The notes beneath the pieces were generated by a model. It ran no database searches and was not told the DNA's origin. It saw nothing but the letters and a program-made list of their open reading frames with translations. Below are positions 1-10,759 of a stretch of DNA of 64,000 bases, one piece after another. The position numbers and the translations under genes were made by a program. The stretch is from Agelaius tricolor (taxonomy: Eukaryota; Chordata; Aves; Passeriformes; Icteridae): contig JALJCS010000056.1 in NCBI GenBank assembly GCA_023055355.1, positions 1 to 64,000 of the forward strand, read 5' to 3'. Position 1 is the first letter of the stretch; every line of letters begins with the position of its first letter.

Positions 1-38
1 GAGCTTCCCCCTGGGAGTGCTCTGCTTTTAACCCCCTG
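1..38 (-). repeat. Fragment of F1 LTR at window edge
   Basis: This is the mirror image of 14980-15015, the interior of an F1-family LTR that interrupts gag in the right arm. Only the junction with gag is inside the window. The rest of the LTR presumably lies upstream of base 1. Confidence 0.8.
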
Positions 39-766
39 AAGGTTGTGGACAAACATTCACAAGCAGCAGGGGGTGCTGGACCTAATATACCTACAGTGGA
101 TGATGCCATCCCACAGGCTGACCCCCAGTGGGACCCAAATAACCAGGCTAGTCTTGCTCGCCTCCACGTTTACTGTGCCTATTTGATTAGGGCAATTAAA
201 TCAGCTGCTCCCAGAACTAACAACATAGCTAAGGCTATGTCATTAAAACAGGAGAAACATGAAAGCCCTTCTCATTGGTTGGAAAGGATTAGGGATGCCC
301 TGCGAAAGCATGGGGGATGGATCCTGAGGGACCAGCCTTTAATACATTGCTGAACGTACAATTTGTTACTAAGGCTTCGCCTGATATAAGGAAAGGAGTA
401 CAGAAAGATGAAGAGTGGCAAAATAAGCCTCTAGAGGAATTGGTTAGAAAAACATAGCAGATATATGTAAGAAGAGATGAGGAAAAGGTTAAAGCTAAGG
501 CAAAGATGATGGCAGAATATTTGCAGCCCTGGAGAAATAAACCACAGGGTCTAATGGGTCCCCCGGGACAGAGGGGACGGGGTCGGCAACAACTAAGTGG
601 CAGAGGCATTCCCTCCTTGGCCAGGGAAAGCCAACCCAAACAGCAGTTAGGGAGAAACCAGTGCGCCGTCTGCCGGGTAGAAGGGCATTGGAAAAGGGAG
701 TGTCCTCAGAGACAGCTGGACCTTCAGGAGGAGGAAGTCCAAAAGATAATGGAAATGGATTATTAG
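39..766 (+). pseudogene. gag: gag C-terminal part (capsid to nucleocapsid), left arm
   Basis: Capsid C-terminal part and nucleocapsid of a gammaretrovirus-like Gag, which forms the virion core. The frame opens near 45 and runs to about 300, where a G run one base shorter than in the right arm shifts it. A TAG stop near 455 is present in both arms. The nucleocapsid piece (506-766) has a single zinc knuckle, C-x2-C-x4-H-x4-C (CAVCRVEGHWKREC), and an upstream basic Arg/Gly-rich stretch. A single CCHC box fits gammaretroviruses. The N-terminal half of gag is cut off by the F1 LTR at 1-38. It is non-functional. Confidence 0.85.
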
Positions 767-821
767 GGGTGTCATGGGCTCCTGTTATATCAAGGACCCA
801 CCACTCTGGAGCCCTTGATAA

Positions 822-1494
822 TGTAATATATGTTATGAAATAATTAATGCTTTAAGAGAGAATGTATTTTATACGATTGTAAAATCCAAACGAGTCTCTG
901 ACCACAAGCAGCCCAGAGGCAGATGTCTACTTCAGAATGTCAAAATTCCTGAAGGCGGCAGGAGAACAATACCCCCAGTTTACCTATGAATAGACATGGC
1001 CAGCGTGATGATCGTGATGATCGCTGCTCTCTAGAGTAATCAAAAGATGCCCAAGAACGATCAACGATCTTCGATCTTCGCCCATCTGATACCATCGATG
1101 GAGATAGCAGAAGTCACCAGAAAGATACATCTGAATACACGACTTCTGACACGATCAACACCGGCCACTGCTCAGGAAACAGCAATTGTCCAGCTCTGCA
1201 CAGTGAAAGAACTTTCATGCATATGCAGAGTAACAAAAGAAATCGGGACTCCTCTGCCTCAGGCATAAAAAACTGTATAAAATAGCCTTGCTGGAAGCTA
1301 CCCTCGTGAACAGAGGGAGATCTGATGTGATAGAGGTCAGATCTAGGTTCACCCAGTGCCGATCCCGGGCTCGACGATCCCGGGCTCGACGCTGTCTCTT
1401 GGGCTGTGGGTTTTGAGGACCGTATTTTGGTCGCAGAAAAATAAAATCTTTTCGCATTTTGATAATTTGGCTCTTCGATTGATCATTTATAACA
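822..1494 (+). repeat. Solo LTR, family F3, in the gag-pro junction (left arm)
   Basis: Starts TGTAATATATG and ends ATTTATAACA, flanked by the 4-bp direct repeat ATAA (818-821 and 1495-1498). A TATA-like TATAAAAT lies near 1274 and AATAAA near 1440. A GATCCCGGGCTCGAC unit is tandemly duplicated at about 1363-1392. It splits the nucleocapsid from the protease frame. Confidence 0.88.
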
Positions 1495-1945
1495 ATAACT
1501 TTTAAGGTGGGTCTGGATCGGAAGGAGGTGTGTTTTCTGGTAGACACAGGGGCCTCTCGATCCACCTTGAATTTTATACCTAAGGGAGGGAAATTGTCAA
1601 AAAGATCATTGGTTACTCAAGGAGTGAGTGGGAAGGATGAACGAGTGCATTTTATTCAACCCCTATAAATAGATGTGGGAGACATGTTTGAAATGCATCA
1701 ATTCCTGTTTGTTCCTAATTGTGATTGTAATTTACTGGGAAGGGATTTGATGGCTAAAGTGGGAATGCAAATTAGTATTGTAAAAAAATGACACAGAGTC
1801 CAACACTGTGATATCTTTGTGTAAAATGTCTGAGAAAGCTTATGCTGAAATAAATCTGGAAGTGTGGGGCAGCCCCAGGGAAATATGGAAAACTAGACAT
1901 AGACCCTCTCCAAATTACTTTGAAACAACCAGGATAAGTGGCGTC
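1495..1945 (+). pseudogene. pro: Retroviral protease (pro), left arm
   Basis: Aspartic protease that would cleave Gag and Gag-Pol. The active-site motif LVDTGAS is near 1540, and the second conserved patch, NLLGRDLM, near 1730. An in-frame TAA lies near 1668, and an A run near 1786 is one base longer than in the right arm. The gene is bounded on both sides by F3 LTR insertions, so it is isolated from gag and RT. Confidence 0.85.
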
Positions 1946-2585
1946 TGTTATAAATAAACAATCGAGAAGCCAAATTATCAAAAATGCAAAAAGATTTTAT
2001 CTTTTTCCGCGACCAAAATACGGTCCTCAAAACCACCACAGCCAAAGACACAGCGTCGAGCCCGGGTTCGGCACTGGGTGAACCCTGGATCTGACCTCTA
2101 TCGCATCGGACCCTTCCCTGTTCACGAGAGCCACTTCTTGCAGGGTTGTTTTATACAGTTTATTATGCCCGAGGCAGAGGAGTCCCAGTTTCTTTTCTAA
2201 CTCTGCCTATTCATAGCTGATTCTTTCCCTGTGCAGAGCTGGACAATCGCTGTTTCCTGGTCGAGCCGGTGTTAATCGAGTCTGGAGAAGTCGCGTATTC
2301 AGATGTATCTTTATGGCGACTTGGCTATCTTGATTGATGTTATCAACAGGGCGATGGTTGCTCTTAGGCGTCTTCTGATGACTCGGGATAGCGGTGATCA
2401 TCGCACTGGGCACGTCTTTTCATAAGCTAACTGCGGATTGTTCTCCTGCCGGCTCCAGGAATCTCGGAATTCAAGTAGACGTCTGCCCTTTTGGGCTGCT
2501 TGTGGTCAGAGACTCGTTTGGATTTCACAATCTTTATAAAATACATTCTCTCTATAGCATGAATTATTTCACAACATATATTACA
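1946..2585 (-). repeat. Solo LTR, family F3, between pro and RT (left arm)
   Basis: Opposite in orientation to the F3 copy at 822-1494. The plus-strand ends are TGTTATAAAT and ATATATTACA. A perfect 5-bp direct repeat, GCGTC, flanks it at 1941-1945 and 2586-2590. It lacks the 15-bp tandem duplication seen in the other F3 copy. Confidence 0.9.
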
Positions 2586-3540
2586 GCGTCTAAAAAGCAA
2601 TACCCTCTTTCAAGGGAGGGAAAGAAGAGGTTACAGCCTGTCATTGAGTCCCTGCTAAAGGCAGGTCTCTTGGAGCCATGTATGTCTCCCTATAAGACCC
2701 CTATCCTGCCGGTTAAGAAACCAGATGGAACCTACAGAATGGTGCAGGACTTAAGAATAATAAATGAAATTGTTAATCCAAGGCATCCCACAGTTCTGGA
2801 TCCCTATACAATCCTGAATCAGATCTCTTCTTTACATCAGTATTATTCAGTACTGGATTTGAAGGATGCTTTCTGGGGTGTCCGATTACAGAACATAGTA
2901 AACAGTGTTTTGCCTTTGAGTGGAAGAGGAGGAAGGAGGAAAAATGGTAAAGGAACAATTGACATGGACAGTTCCTCCACAGGGATATACAGAATCACCT
3001 GTTTTGTTTGGGCAAGCTTTACAGAAAATATTAAGACAGTTTACTCCACTCTCAGGAGTTAAGTTGTTGCAGTATGTGGATGATTTGCTTTTATCAGGGG
3101 AACATGAAAAGGTAGTTGAGAAGGCTACTGTAAAGCTGCTTAATTTTCTTGCTAAAAAAAGGGCTTAGAGTATCTTAAAAGAAGGCACAGTGGTAGAAAA
3201 AAAGGTCAAATATTTGGGACACATTCTGACTGGAGGTTACGGTGTATTGATCCAGACAGAATACAAGGGATTTTACAAGTACCATGACCCCAGACAAAAA
3301 AGGAGTTACGGCAGTTTCTTTGGGTTGGTGGGATACTGCCGAGCATGGATTGAGGATTTTTCTGTTGTGGCCAGACCTTTATATGACCTTTTTAACCCAA
3401 GATAGTCCTGGTGTCATGGTATGGACACCAGAAGGAGAGCAAAGCTTTAAAATTAAAAGACAGATTGGTTAAGGCCCCAGTCTTAGCTCTTCCAGACTCA
3501 GAAAAGGAATTTGAACTACATGTGGATGTTAAACAAGGTC
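2586..3540 (+). pseudogene. pol: Reverse transcriptase domain of pol, left arm
   Basis: Polymerase domain that copies viral RNA to DNA. Visible motifs are LPVKKPDGTYRMVQDLR, LDLKDAFW (first catalytic Asp) near 2860 and YVDDLLLSG (catalytic YVDD) near 3074. YVDD is the gammaretroviral form. The frame is broken near 2876, where a G run is one base shorter than in the right arm, and again near 3165 and 3230. The right arm keeps one open frame across the first break, so that lesion is private to this arm or is a consensus error. Confidence 0.88.
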
Positions 3541-4234
3541 ATGCTAAAGGAATTTTGGTGTTAGAGCATGGGGGAACATAAAGGCCTGTTGCTTATTACT
3601 ATGCTGTTAGAGCTGGTGGCTGGAGGCTGGCCCCATTGTCTGCAGAACTGTGCAGCCACAGCTCTGGTGGTGGCTGAGGCCCGAAAGCTGATAAGGGAAG
3701 GGTATGTGATTGTTAAAGTTTCACATCAGATGAAAGCTTTGATAAATGAAAGAGCCTCTCAGTGGATGACCAGTGCTCGGTTATTACAGTATGAATTTTG
3801 CTTAATGGAACAGGAGGATTTAGAATTTAAAAGTGGGGAGCGGTTTAACCCAGCCTCTGTTTGAAGGCCTGGGAGAGAGGGGGCAGGAAAAAACCCATGA
3901 CTGTATTCAGGTAACATCTCCAGACAAAATCTAGGGAGGATTTGCAGGATGCTCCCTGGCCTGAGGGAGAAAATGTGTTTATTGAAGGGTCTTCAAGGAT
4001 GATAGAAGGAAAACTATTTACAGGATACTCTATTGTGAATGCAAAGCAATTAAAGGAAGGGGGGAGGTTACCGCCCACCTGGTCAGCTCAGACAGTGGAA
4101 CTATGTGCACTTGTGAGAGCCTGTGAATTATACCGGGATGAGACAGTGAATGTTTTTACTGATTCGGTGATACATGCATTTGGGAAATTATGGGAAGAAA
4201 GAGGTTTATTAACCTGCAGGGGAAAGATGTTAGC
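3541..4234 (+). pseudogene. pol: RT connection and RNase H N-terminal part, left arm
   Basis: RNase H would degrade the RNA strand of the hybrid. The Glu region (near 4100) and the Asp in NVFTDS (near 4155) are visible. Directly after DS, five codons present in the right arm (KYVYG) are missing here, a 15-bp in-frame deletion. A one-base difference near 3860 also breaks the frame. An F2 LTR (4235-6211) interrupts the domain, which resumes at 6212. Confidence 0.82.
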
Positions 4235-5152
4235 TGTGAAAAACCACAATAACTTGTTTTTAAAATTTTAAAAGTTTATAGAGTAATAAAATGGTTATAA
4301 AAATAGTAATATAATTAGAGTTATAAAATTTTGGACAATTAGGATTTAGGACAATACGAGACAATATGAACAAAGAGTTATGGATGGTCCGGGTACCTTT
4401 TTCTGGGGCAAAATAAGCCTGAAAAAGGACAACACGTTAACAGAGGATTAACCCTTAAAAGCAATAGCCTGTTGCATATTCATACACCTCATACATGATG
4501 CATAAATTCCGTTCAAACAAAGGATTCTGTCTGGTCAGTGTCAACTTCTTTATTAATCCTGACAGCACCTTCAGGACTGAGCGAGGCGGGAAGAAGTTAG
4601 TTTCTTCTGATAAGAGAGCAATACATTCTTTTTCTCTGAAAGATTTAGGTGTCCTGTGGCTGCTATTTCGCGTGCAAGTTCTCTCTTTTAAAAAAAGTAT
4701 CTTACATAGCATAGTTTCTATTTTAACATTATGTTATAACCTAAAACTATATTTAACACACTACTTAAGAAAATTCATACAGCATAATTTTCTAATATTA
4801 CACTGTGGTGGTTTGACAGGAAATGTGTTTTTTGGGATGCTGTGTTTTGGGCCAATGGATATTCAGGCTTTAATAGTGGCATTTAACCTGGCCATTGGGA
4901 CATTAGACACGCCTCTGAGAACACGGGGTTAAAAGCAGAGCTCTCCCCTGGGAGGGTCCTTTTGGGTTTCCAGCGGGGAAAGAGTTCGGGTCTCTCCCCC
5001 GGCCCAGCTGCTGGCTGGGGCAGGGGGAGGGGAAAAGCCATGTGGCCGGGAGAGGTAGGCCTGAGCCCGGGGGTGGAAGGGTGGAGGAGAGAGAGAGACA
5101 ACCGGGAGCCATCGGGCAGCCCCCCCCCTGAGAGACACAGAGAGAGAGAGAG

Positions 5153-5189
<37 letters not shown>

Positions 5190-6211
5190 CACTGCCTGGG
5201 ACTGTAACCTTGAGACTTGATAAACATGGGGCCTGTGCCGGCAGCACGGCTGGGACGGAGAAGAAGGGGGGGTGCAGCCGGCCGCTTGTAGGAGCTTTTA
5301 ACCCCTTTTCGGAGAATGAGAACTTTACAGATCATTGACCTCTCCTAGAAGATAGAATGGAAGATGAGGAAGGAATGTGCAAGTGTGAGAGAGGTCTGGG
5401 CGAGTGAGAAGTAGTGGAAGAATAGAGAAGAATCCTAGTGGGAAGAGATGATGGAGTGGCTTTTGCTGGACTCTTTTTGTATAGCCATGGACAGAACCAT
5501 GTTCCTTGCTGACACAGGAGACTGCATTCTAGGGGGAGGCAATGGCCACAGAACCAAGAGGGTTCAGTGTTGGTGCCCCTCGGACCCAGGGGGTGAAAAA
5601 ATATGGGGGGGACAGGTGTCCCAAAGGAGAGACTGTGCCTTTTTTGGATTGGGACAGTGCATCCTTAAAAAAGACAACCCTAGAAGCAGCTCTGGTCCGT
5701 GTTCAGTGGTGAGAGCACTGGACATGAAAAGGAAGAGGTCACAACGGCAGATGTACTCCGGGCGGTGCCACGAGTGACACGGAAACACACGAGGCTTCAG
5801 CTGTGTTTCCAGGGGAAGCCCATGGTACAAGAAGGACTCCTCTCCTCTTGATGAACTGAGGATTGATTGTCTAAAAGGTGGTGCTGGACCGAGAGTTGGT
5901 GATTTAAGGAATAGATGTATTGTATTGGGAATTTGGTGGGGGGAGGAGAAAATGTATTTGTAAGGTTTTCATTTTTCCTATGTGTGTTCCTTTTATCTGT
6001 AGTTGTAGAGTAGTTAATAAAGTTCTGGTTCTTTTCTTTCCTAAGTAGGAGCCTGCTTTGCTTATTCCTGGTCACATCTCACAGCAGAAACCAGGGAGAA
6101 GGTATTTTCATGGGGGCACTGGCATTGTGCCAGTGTCAAACCATGACATACACATATAATATTAATTTTAATATTTGCAAAAAGCCAATTATAAAATACG
6201 CATTTTACACA
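4235..6211 (-). repeat. Solo LTR, family F2, in RNase H, itself interrupted by F1 (left arm)
   Basis: The plus-strand ends are TGTGAAAAACC and TTTTACACA. Flanks are TTAGC (4230-4234) and TTAGG (6212-6216), a probable 5-bp duplication with one mismatch. Removing the insertion brings the RNase H frame back together. It resembles the 5' LTR of the minus-strand provirus at 17766-18611, so it is a later insertion of the same or a sister family. It contains the F1 LTR at 4804-6148. Confidence 0.8.
4804..6148 (+). repeat. Solo LTR, family F1, nested inside F2 (left arm)
   Basis: A 1345-bp LTR starting TGTGGTGGTTTGAC and ending GTGTCAAACCATGACA. A perfect 5-bp target duplication, TACAC, flanks it at 4799-4803 and 6149-6153. 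It contains a long GA-rich tract (about 5118-5185) and an AATAAA near 6017. Several frames of 80-150 codons inside it are low-complexity or antisense shadows and are not taken as genes. Confidence 0.93.
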
Positions 6212-6970
6212 TTAGGTCATGAGAGCTTAATCTCTCGTCTATTGGAGGTGGTGAACTTACCGAAAAAGTTAGCAATAATGCACATCAAGGGGCACCAGGT
6301 AGGGTGCTCAGAGGAGGTAATAGGAAACCGACTGGCCGATGAAGAAGCTCGGAAAGCTGCATTGTTGCCAAAAATTTCTAAGATCCCCCCTTTGCTCCCA
6401 GTAACTGCACTGCTGCCAGAGAAACTGTCTTTTCCACCAGAGAAACTTGAGGTAAATAAAGAGTGGGGCAGAGGAAAGAGGGGGTAATTGGTTTACAAGG
6501 GATGGTAAGCAGTGGATACCAAAAGCTCTGGCCTTACAATTGTTAAAACAACTTCATGAAGGGAGTCATTGGGGCTCCCGAGGACTGGCAGAAGCCTTCC
6601 TCAAAATGTATGCTGCTGTGGGTCTTTTTATTCTGGCTAAGGGAGCTATTGAGGGTTGTTTGATTTGTGCTAAAACCAATAACAGAATTACAAAGAAACT
6701 TGCCAGGGGAGGGAGACCTTGGGCTGTACATCACTTCCAGAGATGCCAGGTGGATTTTACTGAAATGCCCCGAGTGGCAAGATTCAAATATCTTCTGGTA
6801 ATAGTATGTCAGTTAACAGGGTGGCCAGAACCATTTCCAGCCGTTTCAACAACTACAGGATCAGTTATTAAAGTATTTTTGGAACAAATAATTCCAAGAT
6901 ATGGGATTGTGGAAGCAATAGACTCAGATAGGTGAACTCATTTTACAGGAAAGATTCTTCAAGGAGTTAT
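6212..6970 (+). pseudogene. pol: RNase H C-terminal end and integrase N-terminal half, left arm
   Basis: RNase H ends with the IKGHQ and NRLADEEARKAA motifs (to about 6360). Integrase follows. Its zinc-binding HHCC region (HEGSHWG, then CLICAKT) spans about 6552-6675, and the first catalytic Asp (QVDFTEM) is near 6752. An in-frame TGA at 6933 falls just after the second Asp region (AIDSDR). The copy stops at 6970, the palindrome breakpoint, before the catalytic Glu. It joins env sequence of the opposite-strand copy. Confidence 0.87.
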
Positions 6971-7197
6971 CCTGTTCCATTATGGACCTCACTCAGGGTG
7001 CTGACCCACCATTTTGGCTCGAGTGGGCTGGCCACCCATGGCCAGCTTTCAGATCCCCTTGGCCCTCCGCAGACCCAACAATTGCTAAGGTTAAAGGTTT
7101 TTGCTTCTTCTCCCAAAGTTCAAAAAATTATTTTCCCACTTTTGGCCCCAACCTAACAGACAATATAAGGGCAAGTTTCTTAAGAGAAACATTCTAA
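6971..7197 (-). pseudogene. env: env N-terminal fragment
   Basis: The minus-strand ATG at 7197 opens a short hydrophobic leader (MFLLRNLPLYCLLG) that looks like an Env signal peptide. A frame slip follows, and downstream an alternate frame contains an NCWVCGG motif, the Cys-rich style seen near the start of gammaretroviral surface subunits. The gene is cut after about 75 codons by the palindrome junction at 6970/6971. No transmembrane subunit of this provirus is in the window. Confidence 0.65.
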
Positions 7198-8038
7198 TGG
7201 TGTAATCTAATCTAATCTCCTAACCTAATTTTCACTTTTACGTTGTTTTCCACACCACCTGTGGCGAGAGAAGGCACAGAAACAGCTTAACCTAAAGAAA
7301 ACAAGGACAGCGAGGATTGGCCCCCAATGACTGGAGATCTGAGAGGAGGGATGCCCACACAGACTATTTCAGCAGGCAGTCTGTGGGTAGGCACACAGGT
7401 CTTCCCCCGATGTCGACGCACGGGGTACTGCTTCAGTCCACCCCTGAGGAGTGTCAGTCACGGCTTCCCATCCTTCTCCTCCAGCTGAGATGCCCAAACT
7501 TCCGGGGCCTCAGAGACCTTGACACGAGTGTGATGGGTCCACCTGTGTTCAGCTGTCTTGACAGCTGTTTCTGTGGTCAGTAACACTTGGAAAGGTTCAC
7601 GCCACTTCGCCACCAGAGGTGCTTATTTCCACTCCTTAACTAGGACCCAGTCTCTTGGCTGGATGTTGTGAACAGCAAAGTCCAAAGGCAGGGTCTGTGT
7701 CAGCTGAGCCTCCTGTCAAAAAGATTTCACAAGAGACAGTATCCTGACTAGATATGGTTTCAAATATACATCACTTATCTCTACCCCCCACACTAGGCTG
7801 AGAATTAGAAGGGTAAGGAATTCCAAACATCAATTCAAAGGGAGATAATTGAATATCTCCCCTGGATCTGGCCCTTATTCTTGCCAAAGCCAGTGGCAAG
7901 AAGCCGTTCCCACGGCATCTTAGTTTCTATCACCAGCTTCAGGAGGTGTTTCTTAATTTCTCCATTCATCCTCTCAACCCAGCCTGAACTCTGGGGGTGC
8001 CGGGGGTATGGAGATTCCATTGTATCCCTAAAGCAGTC
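6971..8038. other. Asymmetric spacer of the palindrome
   Basis: The only part of the palindrome present once. It reads as a direct minus-strand continuation of the right arm: integrase C-terminal half (about 7300-8038) and then the start of env (6971-7197). The inverted duplication therefore has one breakpoint inside env and one inside integrase. I see no obvious long microhomology at 6970/6971. Confidence 0.88.
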
Positions 8039-8469
8039 ATAACTCCTTGAAGAATCTTTCCTGTAAAATGAGTTCACCTATCTGAGTCTATTGCTTCCAC
8101 AATCCCATATCTTGGAATTATTTGTTCCAAAAATACTTTAATAACTGATCCTGTAGTTGTTGAAACGGCTGGAAATGGTTCTGGCCACCCTGTTAACTGA
8201 CATACTATTACCAGAAGATATTTGAATCTTGCCACTCGGGGCATTTCAGTAAAATCCACCTGGCATCTCTGGAAGTGATGTACAGCCCAAGGTCTCCCTC
8301 CCCTGGCAAGTTTCTTTGTAATTCTGTTATTGGTTTTAGCACAAATCAAACAACCCTCAATAGCTCCCTTAGCCAGAATAAAAAGACCCACAGCAGCATA
8401 CATTTTGAGGAAGGCTTCTGCCAGTCCTCGGGAGCCCCAATGACTCCCTTCATGAAGTTGTTTTAACAA
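7300..8469 (-). pseudogene. pol: Integrase, right copy
   Basis: Reading from 8469 downward, the zinc-binding HHCC region comes first, then the catalytic Asp in QVDFTEM, the second Asp region with the same TGA as the left arm, and the third catalytic residue in PQSSGWVERMN (near 7965). The C-terminal part (about 7680-7500) has DWVLVKEW and TTETAVKTAEHRW, like the gammaretroviral integrase tail, with an internal stop. It is the only complete integrase outline of this element, because the left copy stops at the palindrome junction. Confidence 0.85.
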
Positions 8470-8521
8470 TTGTAAGGCCAGAGCTTTTGGTATCCACTGC
8501 TTACCATCCCTTGTAAACCAA

Positions 8522-8797
8522 TTACCCCCTCTTTCCTCTGCCCCACTCTTTATTTACCTCAAGTTTCTCTGGTGGAAAAGACAGTTTCTCTGGCAGCAGT
8601 GCAGTTACTGGGAGCAAAGGGGGGATCTTAGAAATTTTTGGCAACAATGCAGCTTTCCGAGCTTCTTCATCGGCCAGTCGGTTTCCTATTACCTCCTCTG
8701 AGCACCCTACCTGGTGCCCCTTGATGTGCATTATTGCTAACTTTTTCGGTAAGTTCACCACCTCCAATAGACGAGAGATTAAGCTCTCATGACCTAA
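8522..8797 (-). pseudogene. pol: RNase H C-terminal end, right arm
   Basis: Mirror of 6212-6486 and identical in translation over the RNase H tail (IKGHQVGCSEEV, NRLADEEARKAA). The F2 LTR at 8798-10759 separates it from the rest of RNase H. Confidence 0.85.
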
Positions 8798-10759
8798 TGT
8801 GTAAAATGCGTATTTTATAATTGGCTTTTTGCAAATATTAAAATTAATATTATATGTGTATGTCATGGTTTGACACTGGCACAATGCCAGTGCCCCCATG
8901 AAAATACCTTCTCCCTGGTTTCTGCTGTGAGATGTGACCAGGAATAAGCAAAGCAGGCTCCTACTTAGGAAAGAAAAGAACCAGAACTTTATTAACTACT
9001 CTACAACTACAGATAAAAGGAACACACATAGGAAAAATGAAAACCTTACAAATACATTTTCTCCTCCCCCCACCAAATTCCCAATACAATACATCTATTC
9101 CTTAAATCACCAACTCTCGGTCCAGCACCACCTTTTAGACAATCAATCCTCAGTTCATCAAGAGGAGAGGAGTCCTTCTTGTACCATGGGCTTCCCCTGG
9201 AAACACAGCTGAAGCCTCGTGTGTTTCCGTGTCACTCGTGGCACCGCCCGGAGTACATCTGCCGTTGTGACCTCTTCCTTTTCATGTCCAGTGCTCTCAC
9301 CACTGAACACGGACCAGAGCTGCTTCTAGGGTTGTCTTTTTTAAGGATGCACTGTCCCAATCCAAAAAAGGCACAGTCTCTCCTTTGGGACACCTGTCCC
9401 CCCCATATTTTTTCACCCCCTGGGTCCGAGGGGCACCAACACTGAACCCTCTTGGTTCTGTGGCCATTGCCTCCCCCTAGAATGCAGTCTCTGTGTCACA
9501 AGGAACATGGTTCTGTCCATGGCTATACAAAAAGAGTCCAGCAAAAGCCACTCCATCATCTCTTCCCACTAGGATTCTTCTCTATTCTTCCACTACTTCT
9601 CACTCGCCCAGACCTCTCTCACACTTGCACATTCCTTCCTCATCTTCCATTCTATCTTCTAGGAGAGGTCAATGATCTGTAAAGTTCTCATTCTCCGAAA
9701 AGGGGTTAAAAGCTCCTACAAGCGGCCGGCTGCACCCCCCCTTCTTCTCCGTCCCAGCCGTGCTGCCGGCACAGGCCCATGTTTATCAAGTCTCAAGGTT
9801 ACAGTCCCAGGCAGTGGCTCGCTCTCTCTCTCTCTCTCTCTCTCTTTCTTTCTCTCTCTCTCTCTGTGTCTCTCAGGGGGGGCTGCCCGATGGCTCCCGG
9901 TGTCTCTCTCTCTCCTCCACCCTTCCACCCCCGGGCTCAGGCCTACCTCTCCCGGCCACATGGCTTTTCCCCTCCCCCTGCCCAGCCAGCAGCTGGGCCG
10001 GGGGAGAGACCCGAACTCTTTCCCGCTGGAAACCCAAAAGGACCCTCCCAGGGGAGAGCTCTGCTTTTAACCCCGTGTTCTCAGAGGCGTGTCTAATGTC
10101 CCAATGGCCAGGTTAAATGCCAATATTAAAGCCTGAATATCCATTGGCCCAAAACACAGCATCCCAAAAAACACATTTCCTGTCAAACCACCACAGTGTA
10201 ATATTAGAAAATTATGCTGTATGAATTTTCTTAAGTAGTGTGTTAAATATAGTTTTAGGTTATAACATAATGTTAAAATAGAAACTATGCTATGTAAGAT
10301 ACTTTTTTAAAAGAGAGAACTTGCACCGAAATAGCAGCCACAGGACACCTAAATCTTTCAGAGAAAAAGAATGTATTGCTCTCTTATCAGAAGAAACTAA
10401 CTTCTTCCCGCCTCGCTCAGTCCTGAAGGTGCTGTCAGGATTAATAAAGAAGTTGACACTGACCAGACAGAATCCTTTGTTTGAACGGAATTTATGCATC
10501 ATGTATGAGGTGTATGAATATGCAACAGGCTATTGCTTTTAAGGGTTAATCCTCTGTTAACGTGTGTCCTTTTTCAGGCTTATTTTGCCCAGAAAAAGGT
10601 ACCCGGACCATCCATAACTCTTTGTTCTTATTGTCTCGTATTGTCCTAAATCCTAATTGTCCAAAATTTTATAACTCTAATTATATTACTATTTTTATAA
10701 CCATTTTATTACTATTAAACTTTTAAAATTTTAAAAACAAGTTATTGTGGTTTTTCACA
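8798..10759 (+). repeat. Solo LTR, family F2, interrupted by F1 (right arm)
   Basis: Mirror of 4235-6211. Starts TGTGTAAAATG and ends TTTTTCACA, flanked by CCTAA (8793-8797) and GCTAA (10760-10764). The F1 LTR at 8861-10195 sits inside it. Confidence 0.8.
8861..10195 (-). repeat. Solo LTR, family F1, nested in F2 (right arm)
   Basis: Mirror of 4804-6148, with flanking GTGTA at 8856-8860 and 10196-10200. It is slightly shorter, mainly in the CT-rich tract. Confidence 0.92.

Larger units (their letters stand above)
1..6970 (+). repeat. Left arm of a ~7 kb palindrome (partial class I provirus, gag to integrase)
   Basis: This stretch is repeated in reverse complement at 8039-15015. Base 1 pairs with 15015 and base 6970 with 8039. 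The arm carries, on the plus strand, gag, pro, RT, RNase H and part of integrase of a gammaretrovirus-like provirus, with the same LTR insertions as the right arm. Several reading frames of 88-131 codons are identical between arms. The differences I found are mostly single-base changes in homopolymer length plus one 15-bp deletion. The arm starts at or before the left window edge, so its true length is unknown. Confidence 0.95.

Noticed and set aside
4883..5335. Overlapping Ser/Leu-rich frames in the F1 LTR (also 9672-10116 and 14985-15350)
   Set aside because: They arise from the GA/CT repeat tract read in all frames and recur in each F1 copy with no family resemblance.
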